Origin: a virus | DNA length: 64,000 nucleotides | Virus record (IMG/VR): IMGVR_UViG_3300044675_004706 | Coordinates: 21,653-85,652 of that record | Direction: 5' to 3' (one strand) | Shown: piece by piece, positions 50,395-60,219 of the stretch | Position numbering within the stretch: the first letter of the stretch is position 1 | How the letters are laid out: each line of letters starts with the position of its first letter | Notes under the pieces: model-generated | What the model was told of the DNA's origin: nothing | Seen by the model: the letters and a program-made list of their open reading frames with translations, nothing else | Database searches by the model: none | Translations under genes and position numbers: made by a program

Positions 50395-51478
50395 ACAATA
50401 TCAAACATTACTCCAAACCATTTTAGATTTTGGGGTGGAGAAGAAAGACCGAACTGGTACAGGAACCAAATCAATTTTTGGTTACACCATTCGTCATAAT
50501 ATGAAAGATGGATTTCCACTTCTTACAACCAAGAAGATGGCTTGGAAAACTATGGTAACTGAATTACTATGGTTTTTAACAGGTGATACCAACATCAAAT
50601 ACCTTGTTGATAACAATTGTCATATTTGGGATGGTGACTGCTTTGCCAATTACATTAGAAATTTTTCTAAATACGTAGATTCATTACCTGAAAATGGTGA
50701 AGCAGAATTTATTATCAATAAAGATAAATTCATCAACAAAATCAAAACAGATAATGAGTTTGCTAAGAAGTGGGGTGAGTTAGGTCCAATCTATGGTAAG
50801 CAATGGAGAAAGTGGAACTGTTTAGATGAAGGATTTGTTAACTTAAAAGAAGGTGAGGAAATTGAAGTTGACCTTAACTCTATAAATATTTCTCATCAAG
50901 TAGACCAAATTGCATACCTAATCTCCGAACTTAAAACAAACCCAGACTCAAGACGATTAATGGTTAATGCTTGGAATGTAGGTGAATTAGACCAAATGGT
51001 TCTTCCACCTTGTCATTATGGATTTCAAGTTTATACAAGAGAGTTGAGTTTGGAAGAACGGTATGTTTTATATTTTGAAAAATTAGACCCTACAATGGTT
51101 CCACTTGAACTTCAAGTTCCTAATATACAAGAGTACTTTGATAACTTAAATGTACCTAAACGAGCAATCTCTTTAATGTGGAATCAAAGGTCGGTAGATA
51201 CATTCTTAGGTTTACCATTCAACATTGCAAGTTATGGATTGTTATTGACTATGATTGCTGACGAAGTGAATATGGTTCCTGACGAATTGATTGGTAACTT
51301 GGGTGATACTCACATTTACCTAAATCATATTGAACAAGCGAAAGAACAGATTGGTAGAGAACCATACGACTTACCAAAGGTTAGTGTTAGAGATGGAATA
51401 TTCTGTAGTTCAGTCAATGATGTTATTTTGGAGAACTACCAATCACACCCAACAATTAAAGCACCATTAAGTAATTAA
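50378..51478 (+). CDS. thyA: thymidylate synthase
   Basis: DRTGTGTKSIFGYTIRHNM, PLLTTKKM and TELLWFLTGDTNIKYL open the enzyme. The nucleophile Cys is in VLPPCHYGFQVY, with PDSRRLMVNAWN and MWNQRSVDTFLGLPFNIASY around the active site. At 366 aa it is about 100 residues longer than bacterial ThyA, with extra segments at about 85-140 and in EERYVLYFEKLDPTMVPLEL. It makes dTMP for phage DNA synthesis. Confidence 0.95.
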   Translation: MNNLDKQYQTLLQTILDFGVEKKDRTGTGTKSIFGYTIRHNMKDGFPLLTTKKMAWKTMVTELLWFLTGDTNIKYLVDNNCHIWDGDCFANYIRNFSKYVDSLPENGEAEFIINKDKFINKIKTDNEFAKKWGELGPIYGKQWRKWNCLDEGFVNLKEGEEIEVDLNSINISHQVDQIAYLISELKTNPDSRRLMVNAWNVGELDQMVLPPCHYGFQVYTRELSLEERYVLYFEKLDPTMVPLELQVPNIQEYFDNLNVPKRAISLMWNQRSVDTFLGLPFNIASYGLLLTMIADEVNMVPDELIGNLGDTHIYLNHIEQAKEQIGREPYDLPKVSVRDGIFCSSVNDVILENYQSHPTIKAPLSN

Positions 51479-51481
51479 CCT

Positions 51482-51637
51482 ATGACCGCAACATTAGAAC
51501 CTGTAACTTATATTGACACATCAGATGTTTTATATGATACAAAAATGAAACATCTATGTGTTTATCCACAAGGTGTAGAGACCTTTGACGAGGAGTATAT
51601 TAAAAATAATTGTTTAAAGATTGTAATCACAGAATAA
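51482..51637 (+). CDS. hypothetical protein, 51 aa
   Basis: MTATLEPVTYIDTSDVLYDT, an acidic small protein three bases after thyA and one base before the next gene; spacing supports a real gene. Confidence 0.65.
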   Translation: MTATLEPVTYIDTSDVLYDTKMKHLCVYPQGVETFDEEYIKNNCLKIVITE

Positions 51638-51638
51638 T

Positions 51639-51833
51639 ATGGACAATTTCACACACATATTAAATCGTATCAAAACTCAATTGGATAATGTTAATTACGA
51701 CAACGGAGATGTCTCTGATGTTGGAAATGAGATAGGTATTGTGTTGGGTGATTTTATTCACACCGAAAGTGAATTACAAGATTTTATTACGGGACTAAAA
51801 CACGGAATATCATTAACAAATGGAACACACTGA
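51639..51833 (+). CDS. hypothetical protein, 64 aa
   Basis: Acidic helical protein; its 3' end overlaps the next gene by 14 bases. Confidence 0.68.
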   Translation: MDNFTHILNRIKTQLDNVNYDNGDVSDVGNEIGIVLGDFIHTESELQDFITGLKHGISLTNGTH

Positions 51834-52287
51834 CGATTTATGGTGTCAATATTCTGATTTACCAAGCGTAATGTCTTACGATATGCCAAAAGAAAAGAAA
51901 TACCCCGACAATGTTGTATGGAGTAAGGAACGTGGATACTACGCTCACCTGTTACCATACGCAACAAATGTTGGAGCACCAGTAATTACGCCCGACAACA
52001 TATCAACATGGAAGAATGAGAGGATATTAAAGACAAACCATTACTTCCAAAAGAAATATCAAGAAATCAAAGAACAATACGACGAATTACTCAAAGAGTT
52101 TGAATGGAATAGTGTTGTCTATGGTTCTAATTATAAATTTCAACCAATAATTGGTGAAATATATTACCTATACCGTAGACAAGATGGGGAATTATTCTTA
52201 TCAATTATCAAACCAACAGAATGGAAACAAGAATATGTTGGTGAGTTTGAGTTGGACTCAGAAAATAAATGGATTAAAAAAGATTAA
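51820..52287 (+). CDS. hypothetical protein, 155 aa
   Basis: Starts MEHTDDLWCQYSDLPSVMSY. Includes KYPDNVVWSKERGYYAHLLP and YATNVGAPVITPDNISTWKN, segments often seen in small phage proteins. Role unknown. Confidence 0.72.
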   Translation: MEHTDDLWCQYSDLPSVMSYDMPKEKKYPDNVVWSKERGYYAHLLPYATNVGAPVITPDNISTWKNERILKTNHYFQKKYQEIKEQYDELLKEFEWNSVVYGSNYKFQPIIGEIYYLYRRQDGELFLSIIKPTEWKQEYVGEFELDSENKWIKKD

Positions 52288-52911
52288 ATGTCAAAATTAA
52301 ACGAAAACATCGAATTATTTAAGTGTTATGTTAGAGCATCACACTTTACAAAAAATGAAGAAGATAAGGACACTTATCATAAAGCTTACGCATTTGCGGT
52401 TCAATCATTAGCTGGTAAGATATTAACATTCCACGTAATGACTGAGTATGGAATGTTGAGGTCAAGAGTTCCGATATCTGAAATTTTTATGGAAATACCT
52501 AAAAATGATATTCCATTTGATTTTAAACAATTATGGGATTGTTTCTCTGAAAATGTGAGTGTAATTACCTATGACTATCTTTATGAAAAAAGATGTCAAG
52601 TGGCGTTAAAAGATGGTTCAAAGATATGGGCAACATATCTTATGACAGTAGACTGGTATAAAAATCCATATTCTGATGAACCATCTGATTATAAGTGTGG
52701 GCATATCTTAATTGGTGATGATGGTTATTTACTTTGTCAACCTAACAACAGAATATATTGGAGGGATTCTAACTGGGTGACTAAACCATTCCCAATGGAA
52801 CCATCAACTTTAAAAGTTGATACACATATTGAATCAGTTGAAGCTCAGTCGGATAAATGGGTGTCTGAAGATTCAAATAACTATTACTACGAAATTAAAA
52901 AAATTGATTAA
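52288..52911 (+). CDS. hypothetical protein, 207 aa
   Basis: MSKLNENIELFKCYVRASHF and onward; contains LQSLAGK-like and VISEIFMEI-like segments of a beta-rich protein. Directly abuts rmlA, so probably the same operon. Confidence 0.7.
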   Translation: MSKLNENIELFKCYVRASHFTKNEEDKDTYHKAYAFAVQSLAGKILTFHVMTEYGMLRSRVPISEIFMEIPKNDIPFDFKQLWDCFSENVSVITYDYLYEKRCQVALKDGSKIWATYLMTVDWYKNPYSDEPSDYKCGHILIGDDGYLLCQPNNRIYWRDSNWVTKPFPMEPSTLKVDTHIESVEAQSDKWVSEDSNNYYYEIKKID

Positions 52912-53778
52912 ATGAAAGGAATAATTTTAGCAGGTGGTTCAGGAACAAGACTACACCCTTTAACTATTTCAGTAACAAAACAATTGTTACCAATTTACGA
53001 TAAGCCGATGATATACTATCCCTTATCAACCCTTATGTCTTTGGGTATCAAAGATATATTGATAATCTGCACACCAAACGATAAACATCTATTTGAACAA
53101 CTATTAGGTGATGGAACTCAGTTTGGTATTAACCTAACATATAGAATACAACCATCACCTGATGGACTAGCACAAGCGTTTATCATAGGTGAAGACTTCA
53201 TTGGTGATGATAGTGTTGCGTTGGTTCTTGGTGATAATATATTCTCAGGATTGGATATCAGGAAGATAAAGAAATCGATTAAGAACATCCATGGTTCAAT
53301 GATATTTGCATATCATGTTCATGACCCTGAAAGATATGGTGTGGTTGAGTTTGATGAGGAATGTAATGTAGTTAGTTTGGATGAGAAACCAACAATCCCA
53401 AAATCAAATTATGCTGTGCCAGGTTTATACTTCTACGACAATAGTGTGATACAGATTGCCAAGGAGATTAAACCATCTTGGAGAGGTGAACTTGAGATTA
53501 CAGATGTTAATAGAGATTATCTTGAAAGGAACATGTTAAAGGTTCATATCCTTGAAAGAGGAACCGCATGGCTTGACACAGGGACCTTTGAATCACTTAT
53601 GCAAGCGTCAAACTATGTTCAGAGTATTGAGGAGAGACAAGGGTTAAAGATTGGGTGTATTGAAGAGATTGCTTATCTAAACAAGTGGATTAACAAAGGT
53701 GAACTTATCTATTTTGCTGAGAAATACCACAAGAACAATTACGGAAAATATCTTAGAGGTTTAATTGATAGAATTTAA
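52912..53778 (+). CDS. rmlA: glucose-1-phosphate thymidylyltransferase
   Basis: A 288-aa RmlA. Signature [16 protein letters not shown] at the N-terminus, [30 protein letters not shown] and [10 protein letters not shown]. It makes dTDP-glucose from glucose-1-phosphate and dTTP, the substrate of RmlB (3505-4473). ThyA, just upstream, feeds the dTTP pool. Confidence 0.95.
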   Translation: MKGIILAGGSGTRLHPLTISVTKQLLPIYDKPMIYYPLSTLMSLGIKDILIICTPNDKHLFEQLLGDGTQFGINLTYRIQPSPDGLAQAFIIGEDFIGDDSVALVLGDNIFSGLDIRKIKKSIKNIHGSMIFAYHVHDPERYGVVEFDEECNVVSLDEKPTIPKSNYAVPGLYFYDNSVIQIAKEIKPSWRGELEITDVNRDYLERNMLKVHILERGTAWLDTGTFESLMQASNYVQSIEERQGLKIGCIEEIAYLNKWINKGELIYFAEKYHKNNYGKYLRGLIDRI

Positions 53779-53822
53779 CATTAACCTTTGACAAAAATAA
53801 TACTTTATTTTATATTTTAACT

Positions 53823-54002
53823 ATGAGTGTAAACAGTTCTGATTTTATTGAAGAAATAATACATGAGGCATATTCTAAAGATATGTACAAGGAATTATTT
53901 GAACTTGCAAAAAAGTATAGAGATAACGAAGGAATTTTATTTTACGATTCTTTTGAGAAAGCGTATTATGAACTCGGAATACCTGAAATTGATACAATAT
54001 GA
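53823..54002 (+). CDS. hypothetical protein, 59 aa
   Basis: MSVNSSDFIEEIIHEAYSKD, acidic and helical. It has an upstream AT-rich promoter-like stretch (TTGACA at about 53788) and overlaps the glutamine synthetase ATG. Confidence 0.7.
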   Translation: MSVNSSDFIEEIIHEAYSKDMYKELFELAKKYRDNEGILFYDSFEKAYYELGIPEIDTI

Positions 54003-55024
54003 TATATAAGTTAGAATACATTTGGTTGGACGGATATACTCCTGAACCAAACTTAAGAAGTAAAACAAAAGTTTTAACATCAGAAACTGAACCAGAATTA
54101 GAATCACTCCCAATATGGAACTTTGATGGTTCATCAACAAATCAGGCGGAAGGTAACTATTCAGATTGTCTTTTAAAACCTGTAAAAATAATCAGAGACC
54201 CACAGAGAAAGAATGGTTATTTGGTATTGTGTGAGGTTCTTAACCCTGACATGACACCGCATAGTTCTAATACTCGTTCATTGATTAAAGACGACTCAAA
54301 CACTTGGGTTGGGTTTGAACAGGAGTATTTCCTTTGGAGTAACAAATTACCTTTAGGTCATACTAAAGATGTGACAATGAGACCACAAGGTGAGTATTAT
54401 TGTGGTATTGGTTATGAGAACGTTGTCGCTAGAGATATTGTTGAACATCACTTAGACGTTTGTTTATCCTCAGGACTTAATGTTACAGGTATTAACGCTG
54501 AGGTGGCACTTGGACAATGGGAGTTCCAAGTGATGGGTAAAGGTACGTTAGATTCTTGTGACCAACTTTGGTTGTGTAGATTTTTATTACAAAGACTTTG
54601 TGAAACATATAAAGTAGAAGTAGTATACGACCCAAAACCTTTGATGTATGGTGAATGGAATGGTTCAGGATTACATACAAACTTCTCAAACAAAAAGATG
54701 AGAGAAATTGGTGGGAAAGAATATTTTGAAACAATATTTAATTTCTTTGAAATGAACCACCAAAAACATATTGAAAACTATGGTTCAAACAATCATTTCA
54801 GGTTAACTGGTAAACACGAAACTCAGTCTATTAGTAAATTCAGTTACGGTATCTCTGATAGAGGTGCTTCCATAAGAGTTCCACAAACAACTGTGAATAG
54901 TAATTGGAAAGGTTATGTTGAGGATAGAAGACCTGCAGCAAACGCTGACCCGTACAAAATTATGAAAGTAATAACAGAATCAATCAATCAGGCTGAAGCC
55001 AATTTTTCAGTTCAAAATGTTTAA
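53999..55024 (+). CDS. glnA: glutamine synthetase, eukaryotic-like (GSII) type
   Basis: 341 aa, short as in GSII. EYIWLDGYTPEPNLRSKTKV, PIWNFDGSSTNQAEG, GFEQEYFLW (metal ligands), GINAEVALGQWEFQ and NGSGLHTNFSNKKMR are characteristic. It makes glutamine from glutamate, ammonia and ATP. Rare in phage; may raise glutamine for nucleotide synthesis (it sits near thyA). One-base overlap with the thioesterase gene. Confidence 0.93.
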   Translation: MIYKLEYIWLDGYTPEPNLRSKTKVLTSETEPELESLPIWNFDGSSTNQAEGNYSDCLLKPVKIIRDPQRKNGYLVLCEVLNPDMTPHSSNTRSLIKDDSNTWVGFEQEYFLWSNKLPLGHTKDVTMRPQGEYYCGIGYENVVARDIVEHHLDVCLSSGLNVTGINAEVALGQWEFQVMGKGTLDSCDQLWLCRFLLQRLCETYKVEVVYDPKPLMYGEWNGSGLHTNFSNKKMREIGGKEYFETIFNFFEMNHQKHIENYGSNNHFRLTGKHETQSISKFSYGISDRGASIRVPQTTVNSNWKGYVEDRRPAANADPYKIMKVITESINQAEANFSVQNV

Positions 55025-55467
55025 TGGAATTAATAACAACTTACATATGTAAAAAGAGTGATATCGGAGTTCACGACAACATGTTCGGTGGGACGATAAT
55101 GTCTCTAATTGACGACTCGGCAGCATCATACGCAGCACAGATATGTGATACATCAAGAATGGTCACGATTAAGATTGATGAGTTAATTTTCAAAAGTCCT
55201 GTTAAGATTGGAAGTCTATTAAAGATTTATGGTAAGGTAGAGAAGTTTGGAACGACATCAATCAAATTATATATTGAAGTTAGGAAACATAATGTTCATA
55301 CTGGTAAACAAGAAGCTGTTACACAAACATTCATAACATTTGTAAGAATAGATGGTGATGGTAAGGCAATCCCGATTCACCAATATGTTAAGGACAGATA
55401 CTACGAAAGATACGAAAAATATGGTAAGGGGTTACTTTCTTTAGACGAAAAACATAATAATGATTGA
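55024..55467 (+). CDS. acyl-CoA thioesterase (hotdog fold)
   Basis: 147 aa. HDNMFGGTIMSLIDDSAASY is the hotdog helix of YciA/BFIT-type thioesterases, followed by IDELIFKSPVKIGSLLKIYG and TQTFITFVRID. It would hydrolyse acyl-CoA and could alter host lipid metabolism. Translation is coupled to glnA. Confidence 0.87.
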   Translation: MELITTYICKKSDIGVHDNMFGGTIMSLIDDSAASYAAQICDTSRMVTIKIDELIFKSPVKIGSLLKIYGKVEKFGTTSIKLYIEVRKHNVHTGKQEAVTQTFITFVRIDGDGKAIPIHQYVKDRYYERYEKYGKGLLSLDEKHNND

Positions 55468-55768
55468 TTTGTTGAAGAAGAATGATTTATTCTTCCTCAA
55501 ACAAGTTAAAGAGAATATTCTTACTAAATACAATCTTCCATTTGAATGTCTGTCTATTGAATACATGGATGAGATTTACTTCAAGATTCATTTTATAATG
55601 AAAAAGATACCGTTTGAAGTTTATTTCCACAGATATGAAGTTTTAGAAGAGGTTGAAAATGATTTGAAAACCTTTTTAAAAATAATTAATCCTGAAAGAC
55701 AGATTCATCATTTAAGGGTTTATGTTGACTATAGACCACAAAATAAAAACTTGTTAAATTTTGTTTGA
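55460..55768 (+). CDS. hypothetical protein, 102 aa
   Basis: Mixed alpha/beta, basic at the C-terminus. Overlaps the thioesterase by eight bases. Unknown. Confidence 0.68.
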   Translation: MIDLLKKNDLFFLKQVKENILTKYNLPFECLSIEYMDEIYFKIHFIMKKIPFEVYFHRYEVLEEVENDLKTFLKIINPERQIHHLRVYVDYRPQNKNLLNFV

Positions 55769-55769
55769 T

Positions 55770-56093
55770 ATGAAGTATGATTATTATGGTTTGAAGTCCA
55801 AGTTGGATGATTTTTTGGATTTATATGATGAAGAAATTGTTAAACAAGGTTGGACAATAACATCTAAACCATGTAATGATTGTAAGGATTATGATATTAA
55901 TTTAAGGTATTCTGACCCTAAATATTATTATGAAACAACTAGTGGTGTTAAAAAATATAATCTAGATTATCTATTTGTTGAGAAGATAGATAAGAAGAAA
56001 CAGAACAAAACGGTTTATACTTCTGCTAAAAAATTTGGTATTGTGATTGATGATGATGGTTTAATTACTGATATAAAAAAATATTCTGAGTGA
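55770..56093 (+). CDS. hypothetical protein, 107 aa
   Basis: ATG at 55770 (MKYDYYGLKSKLDDFLDLYD), one base after the preceding stop. Contains KPCNDCKDYD, a CxxC. Unknown. Confidence 0.68.
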   Translation: MKYDYYGLKSKLDDFLDLYDEEIVKQGWTITSKPCNDCKDYDINLRYSDPKYYYETTSGVKKYNLDYLFVEKIDKKKQNKTVYTSAKKFGIVIDDDGLITDIKKYSE

Positions 56094-56242
56094 TAAATGT
56101 ATTATTGTGGGTAGTGATTGCAAGGTTTGTTAGGTTACTAACAACTAAAGAAAAACCAACATTCAAGGAAGAGTTGGGTGAGTTTGTATTTCATTACCTT
56201 TTTGCTTTGGTAATCTACTTTATTCTTATCTCAATTTTCTGA
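56090..56242 (+). CDS. small two-helix membrane protein with GTG start, 50 aa
   Basis: GTG at 56090 overlaps the previous stop (GTGA). Helices at about 2-16 (INVLLWVVIARFVRLL) and 33-50 (YLFALVIYFILISIF). Overlaps the convergent minus-strand gene by 17 bases. Confidence 0.55.
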   Translation: MINVLLWVVIARFVRLLTTKEKPTFKEELGEFVFHYLFALVIYFILISIF

Positions 56243-56582
56243 GTTCCTTTTTGATTGACTCTTCTATCAAATCATCTGATTGTTCTATATTAAGATATAT
56301 ATTGTCGTATTTGTAATTAAGTGAGTCCATTGCGTTGGAAATAAGATTGGTTAAAAAAGATTTAAGTTTACCCATTCTACCATCTTTAATATCAACACTT
56401 ACATCGACAAAGACACTTCCGAAAACAATATTACCTCTCATCCATTCTTGTTTAGACGGATAAGCTTCAATACGATTAATCCTAATATTAGGAAGATTAA
56501 AACCTTTATCCTGTTCAAACTTTGACAAGGCTTTAGGTAATATCCTTTCAATATGATTTTTTAAGTGTTCTCCGTATGTCAT
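56226..56582 (-). CDS. hypothetical protein, 118 aa
   Basis: I prefer the ATG at 56582 (MTYGEHLKNHIERILPKALS); an in-frame start at 56615 adds 11 residues. The N-terminus is tag-like (amphipathic, ERIL). No known domain. Confidence 0.65.
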   Translation of the reverse strand: MTYGEHLKNHIERILPKALSKFEQDKGFNLPNIRINRIEAYPSKQEWMRGNIVFGSVFVDVSVDIKDGRMGKLKSFLTNLISNAMDSLNYKYDNIYLNIEQSDDLIEESIKKELRKLR

Positions 56583-56622
56583 TTTCTTATTATATAAATA
56601 CTTATAGTAAAACAAATATACT

Positions 56623-57219
56623 ATGAGTTACACAAAAGAACAAATTGAAACTGCGGTAAAATCAAAAGGTTATGTATGGTTTGAAGATACTGCTAATAAA
56701 GGTTACGATGTTAACATCGTTGGAATCAGAAACACTGCAACAGGACAAAAGGTTACAAATGCTTTTGATGATTATTTAACTATTTCTTACAAAGAGAATG
56801 GACAATGGAAGTGTCACGTTTGGCCGGCAACGACTGACCCAGGTAAGAAGGGTGTAATGGAATACCACAACAAAGATGGTGTTGCTCGTTTGGTTGAAGG
56901 TCAATACCGTGGTTCACATATTATCAGATTACATCAGGGTAAGTACGAAGCTTTGGGACAGGATAGAGCGGTTAAAGTTTATCGTGATGCCAATAAAGAT
57001 ATGACTTATGATGAGAACAAAATCACTGAAGGTGTTTATGGTATTAACATTCACAAGGCAGGTGCTGATTCAACATATGTTGAGAATTGGTCTGAAGGAT
57101 GTCAGGTCTTTAAGAAGGCTGCGGACTTTGAAGAGTTTATGAAGATTTGTCGTAAGTCAAAAGACATTCACGGAAATCGTTTTACATATACATTGATTGA
57201 AACAAAAGATATTGTGTAA
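56623..57219 (+). CDS. L,D-transpeptidase-like catalytic domain protein, 198 aa
   Basis: YGINIHKAG about 15 residues before ENWSEGCQVF reproduces the H ... SxGC motif of YkuD-type enzymes found in phage lytic proteins. Preceded by a strand-rich domain with HIIRLHQGKYEALGQ. Probably acts on peptidoglycan stem peptides as an accessory lysin. Confidence 0.75.
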   Translation: MSYTKEQIETAVKSKGYVWFEDTANKGYDVNIVGIRNTATGQKVTNAFDDYLTISYKENGQWKCHVWPATTDPGKKGVMEYHNKDGVARLVEGQYRGSHIIRLHQGKYEALGQDRAVKVYRDANKDMTYDENKITEGVYGINIHKAGADSTYVENWSEGCQVFKKAADFEEFMKICRKSKDIHGNRFTYTLIETKDIV

Positions 57220-57260
57220 TAGATTTATCACAATTTAGGTTCATCCAAATATTTATTGGT

Positions 57261-57560
57261 ATGACAAAACTAACAGAACAACTTGGAAAAATTAGACAGA
57301 TGATGGGAGTTATCAGAGAGTCTAAAGATGTGTCAGAACCTTACGATGAGAAGGCTGATACTGATTACAACGACGATGTTCATGGGGATGATATGAAAGA
57401 CCACCCATCCTTCAAACAGAAGTTTGATTATATTGATGAGTTGGAACAAATCATGGAGAAGTGGACAGATGAATACAAGAGAAGTATTAACTGTAACGCT
57501 CCAAGAGGATTCAGTCAGAGAGCCCATTGTGATGGAAGAGCTAAAAAGAAAAGAAAATAA
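57261..57560 (+). CDS. tagged protein with Cys-type C-terminal motif, 99 aa
   Basis: N-terminal amphipathic tag MTKLTEQLGKIRQMMGVIRE (IRE). The C-terminus CNAPRGFSQRAHCDGRAKKK is a short Cys/His motif that recurs at the ends of phage and giant-virus proteins. Function unknown; a terminator follows. Confidence 0.78.
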   Translation: MTKLTEQLGKIRQMMGVIRESKDVSEPYDEKADTDYNDDVHGDDMKDHPSFKQKFDYIDELEQIMEKWTDEYKRSINCNAPRGFSQRAHCDGRAKKKRK

Positions 57561-57565
57561 ACATT

Positions 57566-57598
57566 AAAAAACCCCTTGAATTAGGGGTTTTTTATTTA
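57566..57598. terminator. terminator between convergent genes
   Basis: AACCCCT/AGGGGTT stem with an A-run upstream and T-run downstream. Confidence 0.8.
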
Positions 57599-57626
57599 TT
57601 GTTATCGTTTCAGGACGGATACGTTT

Positions 57627-57839
57627 TTATAGACCGTAGACTGATTTGTATTTTGCTCCAAGTAACGACAAACATTTTTCAACTGCTTCTTCTTTCTGTT
57701 TTAAACCTTTAGCCACTAATTTCTTTGAATGGTAAATAACGAATTCAACTGAACCACCTTTTGGACTTGGTAAAGTTTTGTAAATGTCGTAGAAACCTAC
57801 TTTAGAGGTGTAGATACCTTTTGATGAACCTTTTGCCAT
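57627..57839 (-). CDS. hypothetical basic protein, 70 aa
   Basis: MAKGSSKGIYTSKVGFYDIY; basic, small. Possible nucleic-acid contact but no motif. Transcribed alone on the minus strand. Confidence 0.68.
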   Translation of the reverse strand: MAKGSSKGIYTSKVGFYDIYKTLPSPKGGSVEFVIYHSKKLVAKGLKQKEEAVEKCLSLLGAKYKSVYGL

Positions 57840-57892
57840 TTTGTTTTATTTTTTATTTGTTTGTATAAGTTTAGTAGTAAAAATTGATATAA

Positions 57893-58210
57893 TCAATTGG
57901 GGAATGGTATTTCTAAATTAGCGATGAACTTATAAATTGGTGAACCTAAAAATATAACACTCTTCAATTCGTTATTAAATTGTGATTGTACCCATTCATT
58001 AAACACTTCAATTACCAATGCCTTTGGGACAGAGTGTAAGGTTGAAATTGTTTTAATGAATTCTTTATTACCATATGCGTATTTGGTTGAGTTTATCACA
58101 CAAATAGGTAATTCCAAAGATGAAACTTTTAAAAAATAGTAACTACCATCATTTAATATTTCAACATTTTGGGATTCAATAAATTTCTTTATTTGTTCTT
58201 TTATTAACAT
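57893..58210 (-). CDS. hypothetical tagged protein, 105 aa
   Basis: Begins MLIKEQIKKFIESQNVEIL, an amphipathic start similar to the tag with FIES. Body strand-rich. Overlaps the small membrane gene upstream by seven bases. Confidence 0.65.
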   Translation of the reverse strand: MLIKEQIKKFIESQNVEILNDGSYYFLKVSSLELPICVINSTKYAYGNKEFIKTISTLHSVPKALVIEVFNEWVQSQFNNELKSVIFLGSPIYKFIANLEIPFPN

Positions 58211-58290
58211 CCTATAAAAATCATTGATACAACTGCAACCAAGGCAACAAGTGTAAAGATTACGGATTCTATTTTGTCGCTCTTTTTCAT
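58204..58290 (-). CDS. very small membrane protein, 28 aa
   Basis: MKKSDKIESVIFTLVALVAV and FIGC; one membrane helix. Overlapping stop/start with the gene at 57893-58210 supports translation. Confidence 0.5.
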   Translation of the reverse strand: MKKSDKIESVIFTLVALVAVVSMIFIGC

Positions 58291-58327
58291 TACTACAAAT
58301 GTAATGATAAAAACTTATACTGACAAA

Positions 58328-58846
58328 TTATTTTCTTTTATCTGGTGAAAATTCTTTTATAGTTCCCCAAAGTACATTAACTTCTTGAATTTCAGAATCG
58401 GTAATAATATCACTAACTTCTTTTCCATAGTAATAATCAAAATTACCATCATTTTGTGAAAGTTCTATAATTGGTGTCACAGAATGTTTTGAATAACTGG
58501 TTATCGTATTTCTATATACCGTTTCAACATATTGAACACGATTTTCAGAAACATCATAAGTATATTCTTTAGGTTCAGGTATTGTTAAATCAGCAAAAGC
58601 TTTATTTGTGGTGATTTTATCAACATTTAATACATAAAGATTAAAAATGAAATCTATATCAATATAATCTAAATTTTTTCTTCCTGTTCCAATAGCAGAA
58701 TTAATTGCCGACTCAAAAGTTTCTACAATATATGAATGCTCTATATCGTTTAATACAATTTTTTCACCATCAAACGATGTTTTAGCGACATATAGGATTG
58801 TGTATAATAACTTTTGACTTAATGATTCTAAAAATGATTTTTCCAT
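58328..58846 (-). CDS. hypothetical protein, 172 aa
   Basis: Soluble, acidic. MEKSFLESLSQKLLYTILYV and onward; no family recognised. First gene of a three-gene minus-strand unit. Confidence 0.68.
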   Translation of the reverse strand: MEKSFLESLSQKLLYTILYVAKTSFDGEKIVLNDIEHSYIVETFESAINSAIGTGRKNLDYIDIDFIFNLYVLNVDKITTNKAFADLTIPEPKEYTYDVSENRVQYVETVYRNTITSYSKHSVTPIIELSQNDGNFDYYYGKEVSDIITDSEIQEVNVLWGTIKEFSPDKRK

Positions 58847-58930
58847 GTGATTAAATATATAACATAAATATATAAAATAAAAGTATTTATATTATAATGA
58901 ATTTGAAGGACAAATTCTATAAATTTGAAT

Positions 58931-59260
58931 ATGATTTTAACTGATAAAGTATTAAATAAACTTTTCAATTCGGAATATATTAAAAATATATATCCGATGA
59001 TTGATAATATTGATGTTAATGTTGATTGGGATGGTGACGATTCTTTTCCTTTTTATAAACTTCATGTTACTGTTAAGTTAAATGACCCAACGATTAATGA
59101 ATATAACATTTATGAAAAAGGATTTGACCCACATTATCTTTATGATTATCATCTGAAATACCTTCTTAATTTTTTAAATATTAATTTAAACACGGCACTT
59201 ATTGAACAAGTTTTTATTAAAGTGTTAAATCCTGATGGGGAAGAGATAGTTAAATATTAA
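58931..59260 (+). CDS. hypothetical protein, 109 aa
   Basis: ATG at 58931 (MILTDKVLNKLFNSEYIKNI) is chosen; the upstream TTG overlaps the TAAATTTG promoter. Followed four bases later by the first MNLQE gene. Unknown. Confidence 0.68.
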   Translation: MILTDKVLNKLFNSEYIKNIYPMIDNIDVNVDWDGDDSFPFYKLHVTVKLNDPTINEYNIYEKGFDPHYLYDYHLKYLLNFLNINLNTALIEQVFIKVLNPDGEEIVKY

Positions 59261-59264
59261 TTAT

Positions 59265-59573
59265 ATGAACCTACAAGAACACATAAAAAAAGTATTAAAA
59301 GAGGAGACTGAAAAGTTTGATAAGGTGGAGCATTTTGTAAAAACTGCTAATACATTATTCAGCAAACTAAAATTTAAGGCAGTTAAACGTGTTGAGTTTG
59401 ATTATGACGAAATGATGAATGGATTTCAAGTTAATATATTTTATGATAGACAATATGCGATAGATAATCCCAAAGGTTTTAATAAAGTAAAACAAGAAAC
59501 AATTAAAGAAATTGGTTCAATCATTACAAGGTTTTTCCCATTCAAATTTTATATTTATTTACATTACGACTAA
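59265..59573 (+). CDS. MNLQE-tag protein 1, 102 aa
   Basis: Starts MNLQEHIKKVLKEETE, with an LKE site. Body of mixed alpha/beta with no named fold. First of five consecutive genes with the same 14-residue opening. Confidence 0.75.
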   Translation: MNLQEHIKKVLKEETEKFDKVEHFVKTANTLFSKLKFKAVKRVEFDYDEMMNGFQVNIFYDRQYAIDNPKGFNKVKQETIKEIGSIITRFFPFKFYIYLHYD

Positions 59574-59582
59574 TTATATATT

Positions 59583-60218
59583 ATGAACTTACAGGAACAC
59601 ATAAAAAGAGTATTAAGAGAAGAGGTTAACAAGAAGTATTTGAAACCGAGTGAAAAATCCGAGAAATTTATTTTGGATAGATTGAATAGTATGGCTTCAG
59701 GTGCTGAAATATACCACGTTGAAAGTTATAAAACAAGACACGATTTTGAGTTTTGTAAGAATGGAAAACAAATAATGAATCTTGCATTGTTCTTTGAAGA
59801 AACTAACGATAAAACCCCAACGTCTAAAAGACAATTTGAATCTTCAACATTATCAGTACAAGAAGATTTTGTTGGTGGACTATTAGGGGCTTTTCCTGTT
59901 AGAAGAAATTATCTTTATTATATAATTGAAGAATGGTTTGAAGATACTTTTTTAAGTAAAATCTCAAATATGATGGGTAGAAATGATATATCTGTTGAAG
60001 AATTATCATTTAATGATAGGTCATATACGTGTGTTCCACCAATTAAAGAAGTACCTGAAGGAGTTACTCAAGACGAGATGATTAAGGTTATTATGAACAA
60101 TACACTATGGCGTAAAAAAGATTTATTGGCGTTAGAAGAAAGAGAGCCTGGGTCTTTAGAATGGATGTATTTGAATAAACTTCGTAATAATGAGGTTAAT
60201 AGATTAGATAATAGATAA
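59583..60218 (+). CDS. MNLQE-tag protein 2, 211 aa
   Basis: Starts MNLQEHIKRVLREEVN, with an LRE site. The rest is unrelated to its neighbours. Includes VPEGVTQDEMIKVIMNNTLW. Unknown function. Confidence 0.75.
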   Translation: MNLQEHIKRVLREEVNKKYLKPSEKSEKFILDRLNSMASGAEIYHVESYKTRHDFEFCKNGKQIMNLALFFEETNDKTPTSKRQFESSTLSVQEDFVGGLLGAFPVRRNYLYYIIEEWFEDTFLSKISNMMGRNDISVEELSFNDRSYTCVPPIKEVPEGVTQDEMIKVIMNNTLWRKKDLLALEEREPGSLEWMYLNKLRNNEVNRLDNR

Positions 60219-60219
60219 T